In this document: in pieces, positions 1-7,324 of the stretch
How positions within the stretch are numbered: the first letter of the stretch is position 1
Layout of the letters: each line of letters opens with the position of its first letter
Source of the DNA: Blautia sp. Marseille-P3087
Lineage (GTDB): Bacteria > Bacillota > Clostridia > Lachnospirales > Lachnospiraceae
DNA: 64,000 nt
Assembly (NCBI RefSeq): GCF_900120195.1
Contig: NZ_LT635539.1
Location: 1,624,649 to 1,688,648 of the forward strand
Direction: 5' to 3'
The notes under the pieces: model-generated
The model's input: the letters and a program-made list of their open reading frames with translations, nothing else
What the model was told of the DNA's origin: nothing
The model's database searches: none
Position numbers and translations under genes: made by a program

Positions 1-200
1 TGTCCGACTGTGAGATTTTCCGCTTTGGCAACAAATTTCTTTTTCTCATAATCATCCATTGCCTGACGGAGCAGCTTTTCAGTTCCACTTTTGCTTTCTG
101 TTCCAACGCATTCTTTCTGAACAAGATTGCCGCTTGCGTCCTCTACATAGAAGCGGTAGTACCATTTCTTTCCTTTTTTTCTTACAGATCCTTTTGCCAT
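1..200 (-). CDS. Tyrosine integrase, N-terminal fragment cut by window edge
   Basis: The reading frame starts at the ATG at 200-198 behind AAAGGAGACATACGATT and runs off the left edge after about 66 codons. The visible protein begins MAKGSVRKKGKKWYYRFYVE, the lysine-rich, aromatic-rich start of the arm-type DNA-binding (AP2-like) domain of phage and Tn916-class tyrosine recombinases. The catalytic R-H-R-Y domain is outside the window. By family knowledge the protein would catalyse integration and excision of the element that fills the first 11 kb; the excisionase gene at 1088 and the relaxase at 2101 support this. The gene points outward, so the left end of the element should lie about 1 kb beyond the window. 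Confidence 0.85.
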   Translation of the reverse strand, partial: MAKGSVRKKGKKWYYRFYVEDASGNLVQKECVGTESKSGTEKLLRQAMDDYEKKKFVAKAENLTVG

Positions 201-224
201 AATCGTATGTCTCCTTTCGATATT

Positions 225-284
225 AGACAATCGGAACTGATGAAATGCTTCGTGCGTGTAAGTATATCATAACTCCGGTTGTCT
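225..284 (-). other. Inverted repeat between repressor and integrase genes
   Basis: AGACAATCGGA (225-235) and TCCGGTTGTCT (274-284) are complementary at 10 of 11 positions across a 38-base loop. They lie between the repressor stop (287-289) and the integrase start. This could be a weak transcript end for the repressor gene, or a leader structure for the integrase; no U-run follows. Confidence 0.35.
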
Positions 285-286
285 TA

Positions 287-916
287 CTATACCGATTCGG
301 AATCTTCGTATAAGACTTCTGATAAAAGATTTGCAAGCCTTTGTTCTGCTGTTTTTTGTTTCTTGGAATAGAGCCTTACAATGTCTGCCATCTCATTAAA
401 AGCATTGATGGTAGGAGTGATTTCCCTTAAGAACATAATCTCATTATATTCATCATTCGATTCAAACCCTATTGTTTTGGCAATATCCGTCTGACCAGCA
501 TTTCCCTTGAAGTTTTTGCAGGCGAACTGGAAGGAATCCAAAAACAGACCATATTGTTTTAACATCAGCAGTAATAAATCTTTTGAAAAAGCATCTTCTT
601 CTTTGGTAAGGGCAAGCGGTAACTGTTCCAGAATATCTCCCATCGCATCACGAATCTGTAACTCTCTCTTATCCGTAATGTCGGTTTCATATTCATCTGT
701 TTCCCCTTTGAGCCATTCCACAGATACATGGAGTGCTTCCGAAAGACCTTCCAGCACCATTTTTTTCGTATTGTCAATCGAACCATTCTCATAACGCAGG
801 ATTGTAGAAGCGGTAACACCCATCTTTTCTGCGACATAAGGCTGTGTCAGATTCAATTCCAGACGGCGCTGTTTTACTCTGCTGCCTATCAGCTTGCGTA
901 GTTCTTTATCTTTCAT
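287..916 (-). CDS. XRE-family HTH repressor of the mobile element
   Basis: A 209-residue protein. Residues 5-65 form a lambda-repressor type helix-turn-helix (GSRVKQRRLELNLTQPYVAE, then GVTASTILRYENG), followed by a mostly helical C-terminal part without a recognised domain. I chose the ATG at 916-914 because GGAGGCAGTCAGC sits directly upstream; a longer frame reaches 982 but lacks a ribosome site and would cover the promoter. The gene diverges from the excisionase gene at 1088. Its own -35 box lies inside a TTGCA-N3-TGCAA palindrome that is repeated at the excisionase promoter. I infer that it represses itself and the excision/mobilization genes. Confidence 0.88.
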   Translation of the reverse strand: MKDKELRKLIGSRVKQRRLELNLTQPYVAEKMGVTASTILRYENGSIDNTKKMVLEGLSEALHVSVEWLKGETDEYETDITDKRELQIRDAMGDILEQLPLALTKEEDAFSKDLLLLMLKQYGLFLDSFQFACKNFKGNAGQTDIAKTIGFESNDEYNEIMFLREITPTINAFNEMADIVRLYSKKQKTAEQRLANLLSEVLYEDSESV

Positions 917-946
917 GCTGACTGCCTCCTTTTTCGGTATGTATGA

Positions 947-982
947 ATTATAGCATTGTTTTTCTGTAATTGCAATATGCAA
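947..982 (-). promoter_or_regulatory. Repressor promoter with operator palindrome
   Basis: On the minus strand TTGCAA (975-970) and TATAAT (952-947) are separated by exactly 17 bases, upstream of the repressor start at 916. The -35 box forms one half of the palindrome TTGCA-ATA-TGCAA (970-982), so a protein bound there would block this promoter. The same palindrome class recurs at 1056-1068. Confidence 0.75.
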
Positions 983-1013
983 CTTAAAAATTATTTTTAA
1001 TATTTCGTAACGC

Positions 1014-1068
1014 TTGACAAAAATATATGAAAAGGATATACTTACATCACAAGAATTGCATAATGCAA
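1014..1068 (+). promoter_or_regulatory. Excisionase promoter with operator palindrome
   Basis: TTGACA (1014-1019) and TATACT (1037-1042) with a 17-base spacer make a near-consensus promoter. The palindrome TTGCA-TAA-TGCAA (1056-1068; the symmetry extends to AATTGCA/TGCAATT at 1054-1070) covers the expected start of the transcript. A further A/T palindrome, TTAAAAA-TTA-TTTTTAA (984-1000), lies between the two divergent promoters. Confidence 0.75.
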
Positions 1069-1087
1069 TTTATAAGGAGGTGATTAT

Positions 1088-1318
1088 ATGACGCAAAGAA
1101 AAATTGCATTATCCATCGAAGAAGCTGCTGACTATACGGGAATCGGCAGAAACACCTTAAGACAGCTTGTAGAATGGAAGAAACTTCCAGTATTAAAGGT
1201 TGGTCGCAAAGTCCTGATTAAAACCGATATTCTGGAAATGTTTATGGAAGCGAATGAAGGTCGTGATTTGAGGGATAGAGGAAATGTAAAAGCCGTAACA
1301 AGAACTGCGGCAAATTAA
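1088..1318 (+). CDS. Excisionase / HTH DNA-binding protein
   Basis: A 76-residue protein with a winged helix-turn-helix of the MerR/excisionase type: SIEEAADYTGIGRNTLRQLV (about residues 9-28), then the wing segment LPVLKVGRKVLIKTDILEMF. This is the layout of Tn916-class Xis proteins, which bend DNA at the element ends and steer the integrase toward excision. The start is set by a very strong TAAGGAGGTGATTAT just upstream. Transcription comes from the promoter at 1014-1042, with an operator palindrome over the start site. It is transcribed away from integrase and repressor and toward the mobilization genes. Confidence 0.85.
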   Translation: MTQRKIALSIEEAADYTGIGRNTLRQLVEWKKLPVLKVGRKVLIKTDILEMFMEANEGRDLRDRGNVKAVTRTAAN

Positions 1319-1320
1319 AA

Positions 1321-1342
1321 AGGCGGCTTCCAAAGAAACCGC
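1321..1342 (+). terminator. Hairpin after excisionase gene
   Basis: GGCGG (about 1323-1327) and CCGCC close an imperfect hairpin directly after the excisionase stop. It lacks a U-run, so it may be an RNA-stabilising stem or a weak terminator. The bases from there to 1458 contain no other gene that I can see. Confidence 0.35.
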
Positions 1343-1458
1343 CAAAGGTTCTATCAGACCGAAGCCATGATATACCTACACGCAAGAAGATTATACCATG
1401 TGCTTCTTCTGATACGCAACCGAGAACTTATGTTTGCAAAAGAAAGGGGAATGTAATC

Positions 1459-1773
1459 ATGGCAAAATCAACAAAAAGTTATGAAGAACGAATGCTTGAA
1501 ATGGAAAAGAAGGAACAGGAAAGCCTTGAAAAGGCGAAAAGATATGCAACACAGAAGAAAGAACTTCTGAAACGAAAGAAAGCCGAAGAAAGTAAAAAAC
1601 GAACCCATAGGCTCTGTCAGATTGGCGGTGCAGTGGAATCCGTTCTTGGTGCACCTATTGAGGAGGAAGACATCCCAAAGCTGATTGGTTTTCTGAAAAG
1701 GCAGGAAGCCAATGGGAAGTTTTTCTCAAAGGCAATGCAGAAAGAAGCCAATACCGATATGGAGGAAGTGTAA
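1459..1773 (+). CDS. Small charged mobilization accessory protein (DUF3847-like)
   Basis: A 104-residue, lysine- and glutamate-rich protein with a start behind AAAGGGGAATGTAATC. Residues 1-55 are predicted coiled coil (KSYEERMLEMEKKEQESLEK onward). The second half, including IGGAVESVLGAPIEEEDIPK and then LIGFLKRQE, resembles the DUF3847-type proteins commonly found just before MobA/MobL relaxases in Firmicute elements. It sits 46 bases before the oriT core and in the same direction as the relaxase. I infer a relaxosome accessory role comparable to MobC. The family name is from memory and could be wrong; the position and composition are what I see. Confidence 0.65.
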   Translation: MAKSTKSYEERMLEMEKKEQESLEKAKRYATQKKELLKRKKAEESKKRTHRLCQIGGAVESVLGAPIEEEDIPKLIGFLKRQEANGKFFSKAMQKEANTDMEEV

Positions 1774-1819
1774 TGGCGGAGGGGATGAGTTTTTCATTCC
1801 CTTCATTGCTTTTTCATGA

Positions 1820-1875
1820 AGGGCGCACTTATGGACAACCAGAGGTCGTCCCAATAAGTTTGCCACAAGTGGCAA
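1820..1875 (-). other. Origin of transfer (oriT) with IncQ/pIP501-type nic core
   Basis: On the minus strand the sequence TAAGTGCGCCCT (1831-1820) matches the nic core of RSF1010/R1162 and of pIP501-class plasmids at all 12 positions. Directly 5' of it is a hairpin, GGACGACC-TCT-GGTTGTCC (1851-1833, one G.T pair), the arrangement known for this oriT class. A second perfect palindrome, TTGCCAC-AA-GTGGCAA, follows at 1860-1875. Cleavage on this strand would lead the integrase side into the recipient first and the relaxase gene last, the usual polarity. An open frame across 1773-2144 is therefore probably non-coding. Confidence 0.85.
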
Positions 1876-1948
1876 CCGGTCTGCGCTCACGCTTGCCGGG
1901 CTCGTTCCGTCGGCGGGGCTTTCAGCCAGACCTGCTCATGCCGCAGGA

Positions 1949-2021
1949 GGCACTCTTCGCCAGAGGGGCGCATTCCATGCAGACTGCTATGCGCAGGGCA
2001 CTCTTACGCAGAGGGCGTTCC
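1949..2021 (+). repeat. Direct repeat between oriT and relaxase gene
   Basis: Two related units begin GGCACTCTT (1949 and 1997) and continue with CGCCAGAGGGGCG-CATTCC and ACGCAGAGGG-CGTTCC. They lie 48 bases apart in the non-coding stretch between oriT and the relaxase. They could be accessory-protein binding sites of the relaxosome; nothing in the sequence proves it. Confidence 0.5.
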
Positions 2022-2100
2022 GGCAATGCTGCTTTTTCTAAAATTGAAAGCAATGTTGCCGGAAATCTATGCCGGATGTGCAGAAAGGAGGAATCCAGAC

Positions 2101-3822
2101 ATGGCGATTTTTCATTACACAATCAAAATAGTCGGACGAAGTAAAGGAAAATCTGTTATCTCCGCTTCTGCATATCTCAATGGGGATGTGATGAAAAACG
2201 AAGAAACCGGGAGTATCAGTTATTACACTTCTAAAAAAGAAGTGGTCTACACCAGTCTGATGATGTGCGAAAACGCACCTTCTGAATGGCAGATAGTACC
2301 AGAGGAAAATATAAAACGCTTTCAAAAGTCTGTCCGATACAAAAGGTCAGAAGATAAAGAAGCTGCTATAAAAAAATTTAAAATCACATTTCAAAAACAG
2401 AGGTTATGGAATGAGGTATTGAAGATTGAAAAAAGTGCGGATGCCCAACTTGGCAGGTCATTTGAATTTGCCCTTCCAAAAGAATGGAGCAGACAAGAAC
2501 AGATTCAATATACAGCCGACTATATCCAAAAAACATTTGTGGATAAAGGAATGTGCGCTGATTGGAGTATCCACGACAAAGGGGATGGCAATCCTCATGT
2601 CCATCTGCTTCTGACTATGCGCCCTTTTAACCCGGATCATTCTTGGGGAAAGAAAGAAGTCAAGGATTGGGAATTTGTCAGAGATAAAAACGGAAATATC
2701 GTGATTGATGAATCCCATCCGAACTGGTGGCAGGATAAGAAAAACCCTGACCGTCATGGAATCCGTATCCCTGTATTAGACGAAAACGGAATCCAGAAGA
2801 TTGGTGCAAGAAACCGCTTGCAATGGAAACGGGTGCTGACCGATGCTACTGGATGGAACAATCCAAAAAACTGTGAACTATGGCGGAGTGAATGGGCAAA
2901 GGTATGTAATGAACATCTGCCTTTGCAGAATCAGGTCGATCACCGTTCTTATGAAAAACAGGGAAAACTCCAGATTCCTACCATCCATGAAGGCGCTGAC
3001 GCAAGAAAGATTGAACAAAAGTTTCTTGCCGGGCAGGAAATAAAAGGTTCGTGGAAAGTAGCGGAAAATCAAATCATAAAACAACAAAACACGTTATTGC
3101 AAAAGATACTGGACACCTTTGGGAAAGTATCGGGTGCATTATCATTATGGAAGGAGCGATTAAATGACATTAGAAGAAAGCCGGGAAATTATACCCTTAA
3201 TGGAATCCATGATTGGGCAAATCGAAGAACAGCAGACCTTAATGGCAGAAATGATTCTGGAAATGCAGAACCGGGACACCCAACTCTCTCTTATGCAGGA
3301 ACAGAATCAGAAATTGCAAAAATTAAACAGCGAGTTATCCGGGCTGCTCAACATTTTGCCAAATACCGAGGAACTGCTTTCCAAGATGAAAGAACAGAAA
3401 ACGAAGATAGAACTTTTGGAAAACGAAAATCAGCAATGGCAGAAATTGGCACAGAAGCTGAACAGCGAAAACAGTTTATTACTGAAACAGAACACCGAAT
3501 TGCTGAACTGGAACAGCAGATAGAGAAAGGACGTGATATAGATGAACGAATCCAGAGAATTAAAGAACGCCGAACAGTTGGAAGAGCTTCTGCTCCTGAC
3601 CGAGGAGATACAAGAAGAACTGGAACAGAAAGACCAGCTTATCGTGGAACTGAAGACGCAGCTCAACGAATCTCTGATCTTGAACGAGAAATTAAACAAA
3701 GAGAACAGAGCCGGGAATATTCAAGCATTAAAGAACGACTTGAAGCTGGCAGACAGAGCATTGCGGAACGAGAAAGAGAAGCTGCGAAGCGCAAACGTCA
3801 TGATCGGGGAATATCAAAATAA
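2101..3822 (+). CDS. MobA/MobL-family (MOBQ) relaxase
   Basis: A 573-residue relaxase that would nick oriT at 1820-1831 and carry the strand to the recipient. Visible motifs are the N-terminal active-site region SVISASAYLNGD with Tyr25, and the metal-binding motif HDKGDGNPHVHLL with His158, His166 and His168. The C-terminal third (from about residue 355) is rich in Glu, Arg and Gln and ends with long helical stretches. The start is the ATG behind AAGGAGGAATCCAGAC; an upstream extension to 2026 lacks a ribosome site. From 3164 to 3822 the same DNA also carries two open frames with their own ribosome sites (next entries). Both frames look protein-like, so this appears to be real dual coding rather than a frameshift. 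Confidence 0.92.
   Translation: MAIFHYTIKIVGRSKGKSVISASAYLNGDVMKNEETGSISYYTSKKEVVYTSLMMCENAPSEWQIVPEENIKRFQKSVRYKRSEDKEAAIKKFKITFQKQRLWNEVLKIEKSADAQLGRSFEFALPKEWSRQEQIQYTADYIQKTFVDKGMCADWSIHDKGDGNPHVHLLLTMRPFNPDHSWGKKEVKDWEFVRDKNGNIVIDESHPNWWQDKKNPDRHGIRIPVLDENGIQKIGARNRLQWKRVLTDATGWNNPKNCELWRSEWAKVCNEHLPLQNQVDHRSYEKQGKLQIPTIHEGADARKIEQKFLAGQEIKGSWKVAENQIIKQQNTLLQKILDTFGKVSGALSLWKERLNDIRRKPGNYTLNGIHDWANRRTADLNGRNDSGNAEPGHPTLSYAGTESEIAKIKQRVIRAAQHFAKYRGTAFQDERTENEDRTFGKRKSAMAEIGTEAEQRKQFITETEHRIAELEQQIEKGRDIDERIQRIKERRTVGRASAPDRGDTRRTGTERPAYRGTEDAAQRISDLEREIKQREQSREYSSIKERLEAGRQSIAEREREAAKRKRHDRGISK
3164..3523 (+). CDS. Coiled-coil protein overlapping the relaxase gene in another frame
   Basis: A 119-residue frame starting at ATG 3164 behind AAGGAGCGATTAA and lying entirely inside the relaxase gene, shifted by one base. 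The protein is almost wholly Leu, Glu, Gln, Asn and Lys in heptad-like spacing (for example EELLSKMKEQKTKIELLENE), so it is a predicted long coiled coil. It ends 18 bases before the start of the next gene in the same frame. I do not recognise the family. Its position before a membrane protein with a similar coiled-coil N-terminus suggests they work together or derive from one another. The alternative is a chance frame produced by purine-rich relaxase codons. Confidence 0.55.
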   Translation: MTLEESREIIPLMESMIGQIEEQQTLMAEMILEMQNRDTQLSLMQEQNQKLQKLNSELSGLLNILPNTEELLSKMKEQKTKIELLENENQQWQKLAQKLNSENSLLLKQNTELLNWNSR

Positions 3823-4510
3823 AATACGCTGTTTAACACAACAACGGGATTATGCCCGGACACATCAGAAAATCGTAGAGATACCGGTAGAAAAGCCGGT
3901 ACTCTATGAAAAATGTGAATCCTGTGACCGGACAGCCTATCAGAATGAAAAAGCGAAATACGGAACACAAAAAGAGCGACTTGCCGGACAGTATAAAGCA
4001 AAAACGGTAATGTTCCAAACAACCTTGTTCCTTCTTGCATGGTATTCGCTGACAACCACTCTTTTTCAGGCAGTACAGTCCGATGTGTTCCTTTCCGATT
4101 GTAAATCATTCTTCCATGATGCAGCGTCATTCCTACAAACTTTTATCGGTTGGACAATTGATGCCGGGCAATCTGTGGCACAGATTAGCACAAAAATTCC
4201 AAATCCTTTTATAGCCGGAATGGTATATTGGTTATTTCTGATATTGGTTGTCGGAATATGTGTGGCAGGGACAGGGATACTGGCGATACTGATAGAAATA
4301 AAGGTTATAGAATTATATAAGAAAAACTGTTGGGATGTTATTACTCTACTGATGATACTGACAAGTACTGCTGTCATCATTTATTTTGGAGAAGCAATTA
4401 AAAAAGCACTTTCCGTAAATCTTCTATTGCTTTTCGTACTTTCTCAGGGAGTATATCTTGGAATCAGATGTTATTTGAAAAATCGGTTAGGTACCAAGCA
4501 ATATTGGTGA
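3542..4510 (+). CDS. Membrane protein with N-terminal coiled coil (DUF6040-like)
   Basis: A 322-residue protein whose first 94 codons overlap the relaxase gene in another frame. The start follows GAGAAAGGACGTGATATAG. Residues 1-110 are predicted coiled coil. A short segment EKCESCDRTAYQNEKAKYG precedes three to four hydrophobic spans (about 160-180, 220-250, 265-285 and 290-310), for example GMVYWLFLILVVGICVAGTG. Proteins of this layout next to MobA/MobL relaxases are annotated DUF6040 as far as I recall; their function is unknown. I infer a membrane partner of the mobilization machinery, perhaps linking the relaxosome to a helper conjugation channel. The gene beyond 3822 is certain; the overlapped part is less so. 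Confidence 0.75.
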   Translation: MNESRELKNAEQLEELLLLTEEIQEELEQKDQLIVELKTQLNESLILNEKLNKENRAGNIQALKNDLKLADRALRNEKEKLRSANVMIGEYQNKIRCLTQQRDYARTHQKIVEIPVEKPVLYEKCESCDRTAYQNEKAKYGTQKERLAGQYKAKTVMFQTTLFLLAWYSLTTTLFQAVQSDVFLSDCKSFFHDAASFLQTFIGWTIDAGQSVAQISTKIPNPFIAGMVYWLFLILVVGICVAGTGILAILIEIKVIELYKKNCWDVITLLMILTSTAVIIYFGEAIKKALSVNLLLLFVLSQGVYLGIRCYLKNRLGTKQYW

Positions 4511-4530
4511 AAACATGCTAAAAAACGTAT

Positions 4531-4564
4531 AATAGCAGGGGATAAAACATCGTCCCCTACTATT
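4531..4564 (+). terminator. Terminator between mobilization genes and cargo
   Basis: AATAGCAGGGGA (4531-4542) pairs with TCCCCTACTATT (4553-4564) at 11 of 12 positions across a 10-base loop. It lies just after the stop at 4510 and between converging gene sets, so it may act on both strands. The bases from 4565 to 4729 hold nothing else that I recognise. Confidence 0.7.
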
Positions 4565-4729
4565 ATATAAACAGCGAAGTTTTACCCATCTCTCTCTTTT
4601 GAAAGATTCGCTACTTGTGGAACCGAGATATAAGGTTTCGCCTGTGTTCTTTGGTGTATCACTACCACATTTCTCTGTACCGATGTAATCTTTCTGCATA
4701 CGGAAGCAAGAGATACAATATTCCTTATT

Positions 4730-5461
4730 TTAAAACATAATTACAATTCCTGTTTGACAAGAACGATCATCATAGAAGGATTGTATTTGTCCCCACTCAT
4801 AATAATATTCGACGCCTGTCATACTCTTTTTACTGGGAGTACCTAAGCATTTCCTTAAAAACCTATTATTTTCTTCTTGCAACTTTTCTAAGACTGTACC
4901 ATTCATTGTCTCATATTTCGTAGAATACTTTTTGTCTGCTCGAACCAATTCAATCTTTTTTACTTTTCCATGTCTTCCATAGATTGTAACATAAAACTTC
5001 TTATAAAGCCATTTTAAAGGTTTCTTAGAAATCAATATTGTATAAGAATACTCTGTTTGAGCAATCTTAAAATCAATTTCTTTAAATAGGGAAATACTTC
5101 CTTTGGGAGTAATTTTATATCCCCCTATTTTTAACATATCTTCCTTTAGCTCATCCTTTATTTGGATAATCTCCATACTTACTATAAAAACAACATAGCC
5201 TTCACACACTACAACGGTAACTATTTTTGCCCATAGCACATCTGGAACAAACATGTTCCAAGCTATAACAGGAAGCAAAGCTACTCCTACCGCAGTCACC
5301 AGTAGAAGCACCCTCCAAATATAATTTTTCTTTCTTTTTCCTTCATTAGTTAAATTTTCATCATAATAAAGATGACCTGGGGCTTCGAATGAGTTTAATA
5401 GAAATTCCTTTAAAAATGACACCAGAACCGCTCCCCAAGAAGATTTCTTTTGTTCCTTCAT
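4730..5461 (-). CDS. Unknown two-span membrane protein, cargo gene
   Basis: A 243-residue protein of unknown function. The ATG at 5461 follows GAGGAGATTGGGTAAT at about 10 bases; a TTG nine bases further up is too close to the ribosome site. Two hydrophobic spans lie near residues 45-75 and 80-98 (VLLLVTAVGVALLPVIAW and KIVTVVVCEGYVVFIVSM). The rest is a cytoplasmic-looking mixed domain that ends EYYYEWGQIQSFYDDRS plus a short strand. That ending resembles C-termini of some small Clostridia proteins that accompany polymorphic toxins, but I cannot name a family. It is the last gene of the leftward cargo block and is richer in A+T than the chromosomal genes. Confidence 0.75.
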   Translation of the reverse strand: MKEQKKSSWGAVLVSFLKEFLLNSFEAPGHLYYDENLTNEGKRKKNYIWRVLLLVTAVGVALLPVIAWNMFVPDVLWAKIVTVVVCEGYVVFIVSMEIIQIKDELKEDMLKIGGYKITPKGSISLFKEIDFKIAQTEYSYTILISKKPLKWLYKKFYVTIYGRHGKVKKIELVRADKKYSTKYETMNGTVLEKLQEENNRFLRKCLGTPSKKSMTGVEYYYEWGQIQSFYDDRSCQTGIVIMF

Positions 5462-5558
5462 ATTACCCAATCTCCTCTGCTATATGATTATTTTTCATTC
5501 TATTTTTTACTTAACTTATACATTAGCAAGATTTTTAGTTATTCTTCTAACAATATTT

Positions 5559-5840
5559 TTATCCCCGCTTTTTCTGCTTTATGCGAAAAGTCAACAGCAA
5601 ATCCCCATCCCATCTCTGCAAATTGCCATTTCTTCGTTTTTTTGTAATTTTATAGATTTCAACTGTAGACACTTTATTTAATTCAGGATATAACTTCTTA
5701 AGTGTAAGTATTTGTTTATTTCTGCTTATTTTTTCATTCCATATAATTGTTAATTTAACCTGTTTTCTTTCAAAAAAACCCACCTTACATAAATCTGCAT
5801 AGCAGGCTTCTGGTATTGATATATCATTGTTTTTTAACAT
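5559..5840 (-). CDS. Small basic protein of unknown function, cargo gene
   Basis: A 93-residue, lysine-rich protein (predicted charge strongly positive) starting behind AAAGGAGAAAA. No signal peptide or membrane span is visible. It contains short beta-like segments (KQVKLTIIWNEK, STVEIYKITKKRR) and ends RIKQKKRG. I do not recognise it. It lies 19 bases downstream of the small membrane gene at 5860 and 97 bases upstream of the gene starting at 5461, so it is probably part of the same transcript. It may be truncated at the C-terminus; the sequence alone does not settle this. Confidence 0.6.
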   Translation of the reverse strand: MLKNNDISIPEACYADLCKVGFFERKQVKLTIIWNEKISRNKQILTLKKLYPELNKVSTVEIYKITKKRRNGNLQRWDGDLLLTFRIKQKKRG

Positions 5841-5859
5841 TTTTCTCCTTTATTTAATT

Positions 5860-6057
5860 TTATAAAAAACTTCTAAGCCCTATTAAAAGAAATATGAAGC
5901 CTATTAGAGGAACAGGTATCATACAAATGAGAAACACATTAAATTTTTTCCTTGCTTCATCAGTATTTTCTTCTTTTGTTACTTTTGCTTTTTTCATAAC
6001 TATAAAAGGGAATATCAGTAATAATAATCCTCCAACTACTGCTAACAATATTTTCAT
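5860..6057 (-). CDS. Small two-span membrane protein, cargo gene
   Basis: A 65-residue protein starting behind GGAAGGAATATATAAG. It consists of two hydrophobic spans, LLAVVGGLLLLIFPFIVM (residues 4-21) and FLICMIPVPLIGFIFLLIGL (about 43-62), joined by a charged loop KKAKVTKEENTDEARKK. No known family comes to mind. It sits between a large membrane protein (6091-7293) and a small basic protein (5559-5840) with short gaps, so it probably belongs to the same operon. The hairpin-like topology would suit a small regulatory subunit or an immunity-type membrane peptide; this is inference only. Confidence 0.65.
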   Translation of the reverse strand: MKILLAVVGGLLLLIFPFIVMKKAKVTKEENTDEARKKFNVFLICMIPVPLIGFIFLLIGLRSFL

Positions 6058-6090
6058 CTTATATATTCCTTCCTTATCTTTAAATAAATA

Positions 6091-7293
6091 TTAATCATGT
6101 ATCGTACTATATTCCAATCCTAATGCACTTTTTCTTCTACAAATTCTTTTACTATCGCCTATTGATGTATTTTCATATTCACTGTTTGAAACAGTATATA
6201 TTTCTCTTTTACCATTACAACTTACATATAACTCTCTATCTCTAGTTTTACCACTGCTAATCTTTTTGTCTGTTACAATTGCAATTTCATGAGTTGCCCC
6301 ATCAAATGTAAATAAAAAATTTATTGGGAAGCTAATTGTAAATGCGATTATAAAAGCAGCAAATACAACTGAAAGTTTACGTCCAAATTTCTGTGGTACA
6401 TCTGTTTTTAAAGATTTAATAATAAATGGCAGTGCAAGTAAAGCAGTAATAATTGCCGTAATCTTCATATAGTTTCCAAATTCATAATTAAAGAGTTTAC
6501 TCGTATTCAGGGATAAAAGCATTGCTATTGCTGCACCCATAAATGGTAATTGATACGCCAGTTCTTGTCCTTTTTTTGTGGTGACTTCTATAAATATATA
6601 TGGATAATATTTTATATACACTGCATATGTAATCATCAAAACCATTATAAATATAACTAACATTGTTTTGCCACCAATAAAAAATGCTACCGCATCAGCA
6701 ATTATTAGAATCCAACCTAAAGCTTTTAAAAATTGCTTTGTTTTTTTACGCTTTTCTTTTTCTATTGTTTTTGACATATTTTTGATAGTTGTATTCTCAT
6801 TACATATAGATTTATAGAAATTCTTTTCTATCCAGTTTAAAGCAGGTACATACTTTGATACATCTTTGTTCTGTTCAACTAACTCACCAAAATCCACAAG
6901 ATCTATTTCATGTTTTATAAGTGTATCATATAAAATATCATAATTTACATACACTTGCTCCAGAGTAACAAGTCTATTGTACATCTTATCAATTAATATG
7001 ACATCTGTTCTACCATTTAATGGAATCATTAAAATACAACGAATATCATTATATTTTATATGCTGAGTTTTCTTAACCAGATAGCTAAATACAATTTCAT
7101 CTTCATTTACTACAATTATTTGTTTCTTGTATGCCAAAATTAAAGCAATACCTAAAAATACAAAAGGCATAAAACATATCGCAACCCCCATATTTCCTGT
7201 AACAAATGTTACCAGTACGATTATTAAAAAAAGAACTGTTGTTACTATTCCTAAATTTTTTACAAATTTACTTAATCTAATGACATTATCCAT
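6091..7293 (-). CDS. Large membrane protein with PH-like segment, cargo gene
   Basis: A 400-residue protein starting behind AGGGAGATTGAGTTT. Two spans near residues 15-55 are followed by a beta-rich soluble stretch (KKQIIVVNEDEIVFSYLVKK, then HIKYNDIRCILMIP) that reads like a bacterial PH-type domain. Several further spans lie between about residues 190 and 330. The C-terminal tail contains FTFDGATHEIAIVTDKKISS and a run of short strands. Spacing to its neighbours is 33 and 31 bases, so an operon is likely. I do not recognise a named function. Related layouts in the genes at 7325 and 9398 suggest a family expanded within the cargo. Confidence 0.7.
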   Translation of the reverse strand: MDNVIRLSKFVKNLGIVTTVLFLIIVLVTFVTGNMGVAICFMPFVFLGIALILAYKKQIIVVNEDEIVFSYLVKKTQHIKYNDIRCILMIPLNGRTDVILIDKMYNRLVTLEQVYVNYDILYDTLIKHEIDLVDFGELVEQNKDVSKYVPALNWIEKNFYKSICNENTTIKNMSKTIEKEKRKKTKQFLKALGWILIIADAVAFFIGGKTMLVIFIMVLMITYAVYIKYYPYIFIEVTTKKGQELAYQLPFMGAAIAMLLSLNTSKLFNYEFGNYMKITAIITALLALPFIIKSLKTDVPQKFGRKLSVVFAAFIIAFTISFPINFLFTFDGATHEIAIVTDKKISSGKTRDRELYVSCNGKREIYTVSNSEYENTSIGDSKRICRRKSALGLEYSTIHD

Positions 7294-7324
7294 AAACTCA
7301 ATCTCCCTATATGATTCACATTTT

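Noticed and set aside
1773..2144. 123-codon open frame across oriT
   Set aside because: It has no family resemblance, it covers the nic core, palindromes and direct repeats, and the relaxase gene starts inside it with a much better ribosome site.
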